Shown: one piece after another, positions 57,550 to 64,000 of the stretch
Position numbering within the stretch: the stretch's first letter is position 1
Layout of the letters: each line of letters starts with the position of its first letter
From: Deltaproteobacteria bacterium HGW-Deltaproteobacteria-18
Lineage (GTDB): Bacteria; Desulfobacterota; Desulfovibrionia; Desulfovibrionales; Desulfomicrobiaceae
Direction of reading: 5' to 3'
Assembly (NCBI GenBank): GCA_002841885.1
Contig: PHBE01000013.1
Location: 1 to 64,000, forward strand
DNA: 64,000 nucleotides
The notes under the pieces: generated by a model
What the model was told of the DNA's origin: nothing
The model's database searches: none
Seen by the model: the letters and a program-made list of their open reading frames with translations, nothing else
Program-made: the position numbers and the translations under genes

Positions 57550-59643
57550 ATGAGAGACGATTATCTTCACGCCCTATTTTCTCCCCAAGCTATCGCCGTT
57601 GTCGGATCATTCGACAGCGCAGGAGCCTCGGCCCGTGTCGTGCTTTCCAATCTTGAAGGCTGGGGGTATCAGGGGAGGATTGTTCCCGTCAATTGGACCT
57701 CCAGGCAGGCTCCCGGCAATCTTGAAGACCTCAAGGGGATCGACCTTGCGGTGGTCTGCCTTGTCCCTGAGCTTGTGCCCGACGCCCTGGAGCGGATCGC
57801 GGACATGGGCATCAAGGCGGTCATCATCACCTCCGCCGGATTTCGGGAGATCGGAGGGCAGGGCTACTACCTCGAAGAATCCATCATCCAGCTGGCTGAG
57901 CGCCGAAACCTGACCCTGCTTGGCCCCAACTGTCTGGGCGTGGCCTCCTGGGCCGACCATCTGAACGCATCGCTCATCTCCCGGCTGCCCAGCCAGGGCA
58001 ACATCGCCTTTTTTTCGCCGTCCGGATCCATGTGCAACGCAATTCTGGATTGGGCCGCAAGCGAGGATATAGGCTTTTCCAAATTCGCAAGCCTCGGTAA
58101 CCGCGCGGTCATCGATGAAGCGTCCATGCTCCAGTTTCTGGCCGAAGACCCCCAGACCAGCGTTATCATAGGTTACCTTGAGGGCATGAACAACGGCCGT
58201 CGTTTTGCGCGCATCAGCCAGACCATCACCCACGAAAAGCCGGTCATCATGCTGCAGGCCGGTATGACAGAACACGGGCAGAAGGCAATTTCTTCCCATG
58301 TGGGCGCTCTCACTGGATCGGAGCGGGCCTATCAGACGGCCCTGCGGCAGGCGGGCATCATCCAGGTGGACAATCTCTCCACTCTTTTCGACCTGGCGCG
58401 CATGTTCGGAACCCAGTCGCTGCCCAAGGGGCCGAATCTGGCCATCGTCACCAATTCCGGAGGAGCCGGGATTCTGGCCGCCGACGGAATGGCCGGGACC
58501 AGCCTCAACCTCCCGCGCCTTGGCCGCGATACGGCCGCCCGCCTGGCTGACGTTCTTCCCCGCCATGCGCAGACATCCAATCTTGTGGACATAGGCATGG
58601 AAGCCACTCCCGTGCAGTATGCCCAGGCCCTGGACACGGTGCTTCGCGACCGGCAGATTCAGATGGCCTTGCTGGTCATCGCTCCGGGACTTGGCGTGGA
58701 CCTGCAGGCCATCGTGCGCGAACTGGTCGCCTTGCCCAGGCCGGATGGCAAGACCGTTGCGGTCTGCCTGATCGGCCAGGAAGGGGTGATGGAAGAGAAA
58801 CGTTTTCTGCAGCGTCACGGCCTGCCCTGCTATTCCAACCCCAAGGCGGCGCTGGCCAGTTTCGAGGCCATGCTTCGCTATGCCGGGTGGAAGACCAAAT
58901 CCTACCCTGTGGAGGTCTGTTACCGCCGGGACAAGGCCAAGGCCGAGCGTTTTCTGAAGGACTGTCTGGATGTCCGCAAGACCGAGCTGTTCGGCTTTGA
59001 AATGCAGCCCCTGCTCATGGCCTACGAGCTTGGCTTTCCTCGTACGGAGCTTGCCCGCACCAGCAAGAGCGCGGTCAAGATCGCCAAGCGTTTGGCCTGT
59101 TCCGTGGCACTGAAGATTGCATCCCCGCATATCGAGTACAAAAGCGATGTGGGCGGGGTCGAGGTCAACCTGCAGACTTCCGAAGAGGTTCGCCAGGCCT
59201 TTTTGCAAGTGACCTCGCGCGTGCAGCGCCTGCGCAGCGAAGCCTTTGTCTCGGGCTGTCTGGTCCAGGAGATGATTCTGGGCAAACCGGCGGAAGTCTG
59301 CATCCGGGTCCAGCGCGACCCGAAATTCGGTCCACTGATCCGTTTCGGGCTGTCGGGCAGTCAGGCGGACATTTTTCAGGAGTATTCGATGCGCCTTGCG
59401 CCGCTATCCCTGGAAGACGCCTCCGGAATGATGCGCGAGCTCAAGGTCTTCTCTCTGCTCAAGCGGGAGCGCGGGCGCGACGCGCTGGACTTGAGGGCTC
59501 TTGAGGATGTATTGCTTACAGTGTCGCAGATGACTCTGGATTTTCCTGAAATTTACACCCTGGAGTTCGATCCTGTTCTGGTCACGTCGAGGGGGGCCTG
59601 GGTGGCCGGAGCGCGAATGTCTCTTTTGCCTCAGTCTGAATAG
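57550..59643 (+). CDS. NDP-forming acyl-CoA synthetase (fused alpha-beta)
   Basis: Enzyme that couples an acyl-CoA to NDP phosphorylation (acetate:CoA ligase, NDP-forming, type), 697 aa from ATG 57550, with AAGG 8 bp upstream; the frame opens further but there overlaps rnc. The N-terminal half has a CoA-binding Rossmann domain (IAVVGSFDSAGASARV), a ligase-CoA domain with the phospho-His segment SSHVGALTGSE, and the C-terminal ~220 residues have an ATP-grasp domain. It could conserve energy in acetate or other acyl metabolism. A DRTGG-domain protein follows after 49 bp. The acyl substrate is not determined. Confidence 0.88.
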   Translation: MRDDYLHALFSPQAIAVVGSFDSAGASARVVLSNLEGWGYQGRIVPVNWTSRQAPGNLEDLKGIDLAVVCLVPELVPDALERIADMGIKAVIITSAGFREIGGQGYYLEESIIQLAERRNLTLLGPNCLGVASWADHLNASLISRLPSQGNIAFFSPSGSMCNAILDWAASEDIGFSKFASLGNRAVIDEASMLQFLAEDPQTSVIIGYLEGMNNGRRFARISQTITHEKPVIMLQAGMTEHGQKAISSHVGALTGSERAYQTALRQAGIIQVDNLSTLFDLARMFGTQSLPKGPNLAIVTNSGGAGILAADGMAGTSLNLPRLGRDTAARLADVLPRHAQTSNLVDIGMEATPVQYAQALDTVLRDRQIQMALLVIAPGLGVDLQAIVRELVALPRPDGKTVAVCLIGQEGVMEEKRFLQRHGLPCYSNPKAALASFEAMLRYAGWKTKSYPVEVCYRRDKAKAERFLKDCLDVRKTELFGFEMQPLLMAYELGFPRTELARTSKSAVKIAKRLACSVALKIASPHIEYKSDVGGVEVNLQTSEEVRQAFLQVTSRVQRLRSEAFVSGCLVQEMILGKPAEVCIRVQRDPKFGPLIRFGLSGSQADIFQEYSMRLAPLSLEDASGMMRELKVFSLLKRERGRDALDLRALEDVLLTVSQMTLDFPEIYTLEFDPVLVTSRGAWVAGARMSLLPQSE

Positions 59644-59692
59644 TCGGGCCGTGATCGGAAAAATAATTTCGCAGTCCTGATCGGGAGGGAAT

Positions 59693-60754
59693 ATGGTAGG
59701 AATTTATGTAGGGGCGACATCCGGCTATTCCGGTAAAAACATGATTGCCATGGGGATCGGGCTCAAGCTGCAGAAAGAGGGCTACCGGGTCGGATACATG
59801 AAGCCGGTGGGGGCCTTGCCGCAGGAAAAGAACGGAGTGCTGGGCGATGCCGACGCGTTCTTCGTTCAGGACATTCTGGGTCTTTCCGACAACCCCACTC
59901 TGGTCACTCCCGTGGTCGTGGATCAGGATTTCAAGATGAAGGCCTTCACGGGCAAGTGCGAAGACCTGATGCCGCGCATCAAGGCCGCCTATGAAGAGCT
60001 CGGCAAGGACAAGGACGTCATGATCGTGGCCGGTTCCGGAAGCATGTACTCGGGCAAGTACTGCGGTGTGGACGGGATAAGCGTCGTCAAATCGTTGGGT
60101 ATAAAATCCATCATCATTGACCGTTACGTCAAAGAGCTCAATTACGATTATCTCATCGCCATGAAAGAACTGCTCGGCGAGCAGCTGCTTGGCGTGCTCC
60201 TGAACGACATTCCTCCGGTCTTCAAGGAAGAGCTTGATTCGCTTCTGCATCCGTTCATGGAGAGCAAGGGCATAAAGGTTCTGGGCAAGATCCCGTCCGA
60301 TCCGCTCATGGGCGCCATCAAGGTCGCGGATCTGGCCGACCGTCTGGGCGGCAAGGTCATCACCGCCCAGGACAAGTCCGAACGGGTGGTGGAGAATTTT
60401 CTGATCGGCACGATGCAGGTCGAAAATTTCATGACTCATTTCCGCAAGAGCAAGAAGTCCGCGATCATTGTCGGTGGAGACCGCTCCGACGTGCAGCTGG
60501 TGGCCCTTGAAGGGCAGTGTCAGTGTCTGGTGCTGACCGGCAATCTCTACCCCAACGACATCATCATGACCCGGGCCGAGGTCCTCGAAGTGCCCATTGT
60601 GGTTGTTCGTGACGATACCTTCACCGTGGCCAAGAAGATGGAAGCCATCCTGTCGCGGCACAAGTTGCGCGACGTGATCAAGATCCAGCACGGTTCACAG
60701 CTGGTCAGCTCCATCATCGATTTCCAGTACATGAAGGAAAGTCTTGGGATCTGA
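59693..60754 (+). CDS. Phosphotransacetylase N-terminal-like protein (AAA_26/DRTGG)
   Basis: 353-aa protein with an N-terminal P-loop, BioD-like domain (VGIYVGATSGYSGKNMIAMGIG, residues about 2-23, in which the usual GKT/S of the P-loop reads GKN) and a C-terminal DRTGG domain (about 215-325). This architecture is that of the N-terminal part of long phosphotransacetylases without the catalytic domain. It probably regulates acetyl-phosphate or acyl-CoA metabolism, suggested by the adjacent NDP-forming acyl-CoA synthetase. GGGAGGG precedes its ATG. It ends with a strong terminator. Confidence 0.83.
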   Translation: MVGIYVGATSGYSGKNMIAMGIGLKLQKEGYRVGYMKPVGALPQEKNGVLGDADAFFVQDILGLSDNPTLVTPVVVDQDFKMKAFTGKCEDLMPRIKAAYEELGKDKDVMIVAGSGSMYSGKYCGVDGISVVKSLGIKSIIIDRYVKELNYDYLIAMKELLGEQLLGVLLNDIPPVFKEELDSLLHPFMESKGIKVLGKIPSDPLMGAIKVADLADRLGGKVITAQDKSERVVENFLIGTMQVENFMTHFRKSKKSAIIVGGDRSDVQLVALEGQCQCLVLTGNLYPNDIIMTRAEVLEVPIVVVRDDTFTVAKKMEAILSRHKLRDVIKIQHGSQLVSSIIDFQYMKESLGI

Positions 60755-60779
60755 AACTTCGGACCTCAGGCCAAAAGGA

Positions 60780-60810
60780 AAAAGCCCCGTGAAATCGGGG
60801 CTTTTTTTTT
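60780..60810 (+). terminator. Terminator after the DRTGG gene
   Basis: AAAAGCCCCG (60780-60789) and CGGGGCTTTT (60796-60805) with a short loop, then more T. It lies 26 bp after the stop codon and directly before the structured repeat. Confidence 0.9.
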
Positions 60811-60820
60811 TCGGGAGGCG

Positions 60821-60994
60821 CGATCCGGCGCGGGCCAGGCAAGGTCTGCCGGAACTCCCTCGCCGGCCTCGTAATGCTTCCCGGCCTTGAGCTTTGGGTT
60901 GAGGGCAGAGCACTGTCCGTCACGCGGCCGGGAAACAAACGATTCTTGGCTCCGTCAGACAGCCGACAGCCCTTGCCTGGCCCGCGCCGGATCG
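60821..60994 (+). repeat. 174-bp structured repeat, copy 2 (nested inverted repeats)
   Basis: Outer arms 60821-60844 and 60971-60994 are perfect 24-bp complements, unrelated in sequence to the arms of copy 1. The inner arms TTCCCGGCC (60878-60886) and GGCCGGGAA (60926-60934) are perfect, again different from copy 1. Conserved block A lies at 60848-60873 and block B at 60935-60967. Total length, order and orientation equal those of copy 1 at 1-174. It occupies the gap between the DRTGG gene and cimA; with the terminators on both sides it fills most of the 356-bp non-coding stretch. Confidence 0.8.
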
Positions 60995-61011
60995 CTTGCG
61001 GTCGTGTGCAG

Positions 61012-61059
61012 AGTCTGGGAAAAAAAAGCAATGTGTGCAGGGGGTGAGCCCCCCTGCAC
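61012..61059 (-). terminator. Terminator after cimA
   Basis: On the minus strand GTGCAGGGGG (61059-61050) and CCCCCTGCAC (61044-61035) form a 10-bp stem, and a run of eight T follows at 61027-61020. It lies 52 bp past the cimA stop. Confidence 0.75.
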
Positions 61060-61110
61060 GTCGGAGGCATTCTTTTCGGGTGGCTCGTTGCGCATCGGGT
61101 TGCTTTGCCG

Positions 61111-62730
61111 TCAAATCTCCCGGATGGCCTGGGTCAGTTTCTTCTGGTCGTCCTTGAAGAGCTTGTAATTGATGGAATCCTCCAGCGCCTGGCGGCTGGC
61201 CTCGATGATGTTGTAGGATACTCCCACCGTGGTCCATCGGCTCTTCTGGTCTCCTGATTCGATAAGCACCCGCACCACGGCTGCGGTTCCGCCATGCCCG
61301 TCTTCACGAACCGATCCGGTCAGGACGCGCACTTTGAAGTCCAGGAGGTGCATCTCGCCCAGGTTGGGGTAGAAGCGTTCAAGGCCTTTGCGCAGGGCGC
61401 AGTCCATGGCGTTGACCGGGCCCTTGCCAGTGGCCGCCGTGTGTTCGATCATTCCGCCCACGCGCAGCATGACCGTGGCCTCGGTGAAGGGCTCCATCCC
61501 TTCGGTGAAGACCGAGTCCATGATGCGGAAGCTGATCAGCCTGAAATAGTTGCGGGCTCGTCCCAGCACGCGGTTGACCAGCAGTTCGTAGGACGCTTCG
61601 GCAGCGGAATATTCGTAGCCCTGGTCCTCGCGGTTTTTGAGCTCGGTCAGAAGCTCAAGGACAAAGGGATCGCCCTTGTCCAGTTCGAATCCGTACTGCT
61701 TGGCCTTGAAGAGGATGTTGGACTGTCCGGCCAGGTCGGAGAGCAGGATGCGCTGCTTGTTTCCGACCAGTTCGGGTTCGATGTGTTCGTAGGTGCGGGG
61801 GTTGCGGCGCACCGCTGCGACATGCACCCCGCCCTTGTGCGTGAAGGCCGACTGACCTGTGTACGCCTGGCGTTTGAAGCAGCGCAGGTTGGCCACTTCG
61901 GCCACAAAGGCCGAGGTGTCGGTCAGGCGTTCAAGCTTCCCTTCGGGCAGGCAGGAATATCCCATCTTGAGTTCAAGGTTGCCGATGATGGAACAGAGGT
62001 TGGCGTTGCCGCAGCGTTCGCCATAGCCGTTCATGGTGCCCTGGACCTGAATGGCCCCGTGCCTTACGGCCGCCAGGGAATTGGCCACGGCTAGCTCGCA
62101 GTCGTTATGGACGTGGATGCCCAGGGGTGCTTCGGGCAGGCGTGTGCGTACCGCGTCCATGATGGCGGCGATTTCTTCCGGCAGGGTGCCGCCGTTGGTG
62201 TCGCAGAGCACCAGAAGATCCGAACCGGAGTCCAGCGCAGTGCGCAGGCAGGAGATGGCGTAGTCCGCGTTCTTTTTGTAGCCGTCGAAAAAATGCTCTG
62301 CATCGTAGAAGAGTTCTTTGGCGTGGGGGCGCAGGAAGGCGAGGGAGTCGCGGATGAGTTCGAGATTGCGTTCCAGGCTGATTTTCAGGGCATCGGTGAC
62401 ATGGATGTCCCAGGTCTTGCCGAAGATGGTCATTACCGGAGCGCCGGATTCGATGAGCGCGAGCAGATTGGCGTCGTTCTCCGCCGAGACCTTGGCGGCA
62501 TGAGTAGATCCGAATGCCGCCAGCTTGGCCGTGCTGAGCTGGTACTGCTGCATCTCCGCGAAAAAGCGTTTGTCCTTGGGATTGGAGCCGGGCCATCCTC
62601 CTTCGATGTAGGCCACCCCGAGCTGGTCCAGTTTGGTGGCGATGCGTAGCTTGTCCTCTGTCGAGAGATTGAGCTCCTCGGACTGGGTGCCGTCGCGCAA
62701 GGTGGTGTCGTAGATTTGAATGGTATTCAT
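61111..62730 (-). CDS. cimA: (R)-citramalate synthase
   Basis: Condenses pyruvate with acetyl-CoA to citramalate, the first step of the threonine-independent isoleucine pathway. The 539 aa have the IPMS/CMS TIM-barrel start IYDTTLRDGTQSEELNLSTEDKLRIA, the Mn-binding HVHNDCELAVANSLAA and GTMNGYGERCGNANL, FTHKGGVHVAAV, and a C-terminal regulatory domain of the 2-isopropylmalate synthase type (about 420-530), the site of allosteric control. The gene is preceded by an attenuator with an Ile-rich leader peptide. Its length and TTLRDGTQSEE motif distinguish it from LeuA. Single gene with its own terminator. Confidence 0.93.
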   Translation of the reverse strand: MNTIQIYDTTLRDGTQSEELNLSTEDKLRIATKLDQLGVAYIEGGWPGSNPKDKRFFAEMQQYQLSTAKLAAFGSTHAAKVSAENDANLLALIESGAPVMTIFGKTWDIHVTDALKISLERNLELIRDSLAFLRPHAKELFYDAEHFFDGYKKNADYAISCLRTALDSGSDLLVLCDTNGGTLPEEIAAIMDAVRTRLPEAPLGIHVHNDCELAVANSLAAVRHGAIQVQGTMNGYGERCGNANLCSIIGNLELKMGYSCLPEGKLERLTDTSAFVAEVANLRCFKRQAYTGQSAFTHKGGVHVAAVRRNPRTYEHIEPELVGNKQRILLSDLAGQSNILFKAKQYGFELDKGDPFVLELLTELKNREDQGYEYSAAEASYELLVNRVLGRARNYFRLISFRIMDSVFTEGMEPFTEATVMLRVGGMIEHTAATGKGPVNAMDCALRKGLERFYPNLGEMHLLDFKVRVLTGSVREDGHGGTAAVVRVLIESGDQKSRWTTVGVSYNIIEASRQALEDSINYKLFKDDQKKLTQAIREI

Positions 62731-62816
62731 GGAGCTCCTGGCGGTGTCCGCCGGCCGTGCGGCCTGATGTTCATGGTTGCATGCCCGACGGGCCTGATTT
62801 TGTCATTTTTCGCATG

Positions 62817-62916
62817 AAAAAAAGCCCCCGGACCTTGCGGTCGGGGGCTTTGTCATTTTGTGCAAATCCGCTTGTGCAGACGCGTCACTCCCCCGACCGT
62901 GATCCTGGAATCACGG
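62817..62916 (-). promoter_or_regulatory. Transcription attenuator of cimA (1:2, 2:3 and 3:4 structures)
   Basis: Minus-strand leader RNA. Region 1 CCGTGAT (62916-62910) pairs with ATCACGG (62903-62897). Region 2 CGGTCGGGGG (62899-62890) is a perfect 10-bp complement of region 3 CCCCCGACCG (62847-62838). Regions 3 and 4 form the terminator: AAAGCCCCCGACC (62851-62839) with GGTCCGGGGGCTTT (62834-62821), one bulged C, then seven T at 62823-62817. A ribosome stalled at the Ile codons of the leader peptide would cover region 1, free region 2 for pairing with 3, and prevent the terminator. Cells with enough charged tRNA-Ile would terminate before cimA. Confidence 0.8.
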
Positions 62917-62959
62917 AAATGAGAATAATAATGGAAATGGGGGTGACGATGTTTTTCAT
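62885..62959 (-). CDS. Isoleucine-rich leader peptide of cimA (24 aa)
   Basis: A 24-codon frame from ATG 62959 to TGA 62885 with AGGA 7 bp upstream. Ile is at positions 4, 8, 10, 11, 12, 14 and 17 (7 of 24), with Val at 5 and 16 and Leu at 13, so 10 of the 24 residues are branched-chain; three Ile codons are consecutive (10-12). The hydrophobic run is followed by P18, G19 and R21. It overlaps attenuator regions 1 and 2. Its role is to sense charged tRNA-Ile during synthesis; the peptide itself probably has no function. Confidence 0.78.
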   Translation of the reverse strand: MKNIVTPISIIILISVIPGSRSGE

Positions 62960-62977
62960 GTTTGTTTCCTGATCGGT

Positions 62978-63006
62978 TAGATGAACAATGGAGAATCGAT
63001 TGTCAA
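62978..63006 (-). promoter_or_regulatory. Promoter for the cimA leader
   Basis: A perfect -35 hexamer TTGACA at 63006-63001 on the minus strand is followed at 17 bp by CATCTA (62983-62978), a weak -10. The start would fall near 62971, leaving only about a dozen bases before the leader-peptide ATG. It is downstream of the lpxB stop, so cimA has its own promoter. Confidence 0.55.
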
Positions 63007-63065
63007 GCCTGATCTTTGAATTCCCGGGACTGTGACGCATGCGTCGTCTCCAGGGGTGCATGATT

Positions 63066-64000
63066 TTAAGGCCGAAGCATGGTGTCCAGGACGATTTTCG
63101 CCGCGCGCTCCGTTGCCCCGCCGTTGCCGAGCAGTGATGGCAGGGTGCCAAGTTGATCGAGGACGCGAGCTCTGGAGGGCGTCTCCTCGATCCATTGCGC
63201 CACGGCGGCGGCCATGGCAGCAGGGTTGGCGTCGTGCTGCAGGAATTCGGGGAAGACAGGCTCGCCCAGGATGAGGTTCGGCAGGGAGATGAAAGGCACC
63301 TTCACAAGCATGCGCCCCACAAGATAGGTCAGGTTCGAAAATTTGTAGGCCACGGCGGTGGGCACTTCAAGCAGGGCCGTTTCCAGCGTAGCGGTGCCCG
63401 AAGCGGCCATGATGGCCCGGCAGGAGCGCATGAGTTCGTAACGGGCGGAGCTTTCGACCAAGGTGACCGGAGTGTTCGAGACCCAGCAACTGCGGATCAG
63501 CTTCCGGTCCATGCCCGGAGCCACGGGCAATACGAATTCAAGATCCGGATAACGGGCGGCCAGCAGGGCGGCTGCGCGGGAGAAGATGGGCAGCAGGGAC
63601 GTGATTTCGCGTTTGCGGCTGCCTGGAAGGATGCCGATCCGGTTGTCGTGGCGGCGGACGTTCATGATCCGGGGCGTTCTGATGGAATCAAGCAGGGGAT
63701 GACCGACATAATCGATGGACAAGCCGTGCCGGGCGTAGAATTCGACTTCAAAAGGAAGGATGGAGACGAGACGGTCGATGTGGCCGCGCAGGAACGCAAC
63801 CCGGCCCTCCCGCCAGGCCCACAGCTTGGGACTGATGTAATACACGACGGGGATGCCCAGGCTCTGCGCTATTCGGGCTACACGGAAGTGAAAATCCGGA
63901 GCGTCGATGACTACTACAACGTCCGGGCGTGACGTTTCCAGCTGACTCTTCAGGGTGCGCAAAAGGCCCATGATTTTGGGCAGCTGGGCCAATACCTCGG
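63066..64000 (-). CDS. lpxB: Lipid-A-disaccharide synthase LpxB (3' part, cut by window end)
   Basis: Glycosyltransferase that joins UDP-diacylglucosamine and lipid X in lipid A synthesis at the inner membrane. The frame runs off the right edge, so the first ~70 residues are missing; the visible 311 residues have the family parts VVVVIDAPDFHFRVARIAQSLGIPVVYYISPKLWAWREGRV, FPFEVEFY-like PFEVEFYARHGLSIDYVGHPLLD, IGILPGSRKREI, ASGTATLETALLEVPTAVAYKFSNLTY and SLPNLILGEPVFPEFLQ. Active-site Ser/Gly-rich PGSR and EFLQ are intact. The stop is at 63066, just before the cimA promoter. A lipid-A pathway gene fits a Gram-negative chromosome. Confidence 0.93.
   Translation of the reverse strand, partial: EVLAQLPKIMGLLRTLKSQLETSRPDVVVVIDAPDFHFRVARIAQSLGIPVVYYISPKLWAWREGRVAFLRGHIDRLVSILPFEVEFYARHGLSIDYVGHPLLDSIRTPRIMNVRRHDNRIGILPGSRKREITSLLPIFSRAAALLAARYPDLEFVLPVAPGMDRKLIRSCWVSNTPVTLVESSARYELMRSCRAIMAASGTATLETALLEVPTAVAYKFSNLTYLVGRMLVKVPFISLPNLILGEPVFPEFLQHDANPAAMAAAVAQWIEETPSRARVLDQLGTLPSLLGNGGATERAAKIVLDTMLRP

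Noticed and set aside
61035-61059. Extra arm of the structured repeat copy 2
   Set aside because: The GTGCAGGGGG/CCCCCTGCAC stem is outside the 174-bp element and is followed by T on the minus strand, so it is better explained as the cimA terminator.
63034-63045. Perfect palindrome GACGCATGCGTC before the cimA promoter
   Set aside because: It has no loop and no T run, so it is not a terminator, and it is too short to claim as an operator without a second copy.

Overview
The window is about 64 kb of GC-rich chromosome from what looks like a sulfate-reducing deltaproteobacterium of the Desulfovibrionales (a Desulfomicrobium/Desulfovibrio-type genome; inferred from gene content, not from a search). 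The clues are a rubrerythrin, a CobA-HemD fusion, thiol peroxidase next to ferritin, citramalate synthase as the entry to isoleucine synthesis, a SulP anion carrier, sigma-54/sigma-28 flagellar promoters and the overall set of protein variants. Nearly all of it is ordinary chromosome. No prophage, insertion sequence, CRISPR array, rRNA or tRNA gene was seen.

Layout. 1-7.4 kb: a structured repeat, rubrerythrin, a DEAD-box RNA helicase behind a long leader, a TrmO::class II aldolase fusion, a tandem universal stress protein, a block of repeats and a SulP carrier with an internal coiled-coil insert. 7.4-17.3 kb: a UvrD-like helicase overlapping a phosphodiesterase gene, two coupled exported proteins of unknown function (272 and 1187 aa), then an opposing macro-domain/membrane/ankyrin operon. 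17.4-31 kb: tpx-ferritin, DUF2062-rsmA, HU with a small membrane protein, and a macromolecular-synthesis operon rpsU-yqeY-mutS2-dnaG-rpoD, followed by an exported nuclease and the TrkA/TrkH potassium uptake pair. 31-39.5 kb: HD hydrolase, BPL_N-type protein, valS, cobA-hemD, purN, AMMECR1 and a periplasmic prolyl isomerase. 39.6-45 kb: a DctPQM TRAP transporter with its CitA/DcuS-type two-component system. 45-50.2 kb: a small Cys-containing protein, then a translationally coupled lipid-modification operon (DUF2177, DUF1295, FAD oxidase, DUF1365::cyclopropane-type methyltransferase fusion). 50.6-56.7 kb: flagellar genes fliK-flgD-flgE, flaG and flagellin. 56.8-64 kb: RNase III, an NDP-forming acyl-CoA synthetase with a DRTGG-domain partner, the second copy of the structured repeat, cimA and the 3' part of lpxB.

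Two things stand out. Upstream of cimA, on the minus strand, there is what reads as a complete transcription attenuator: a 24-codon leader peptide with seven isoleucine codons, a 1:2 hairpin, a perfect 10-bp 2:3 antiterminator and a 3:4 intrinsic terminator ending in seven T. It would let charged tRNA-Ile control citramalate synthase. Second, two 174-bp elements (1-174 and 60821-60994) share two conserved blocks, while their outer and inner stems differ completely in sequence yet stay self-complementary, so the shape is kept and the stem sequence is not. Start codons were chosen from Shine-Dalgarno spacing, operon overlaps and family N-termini; several genes begin inside a longer open frame.
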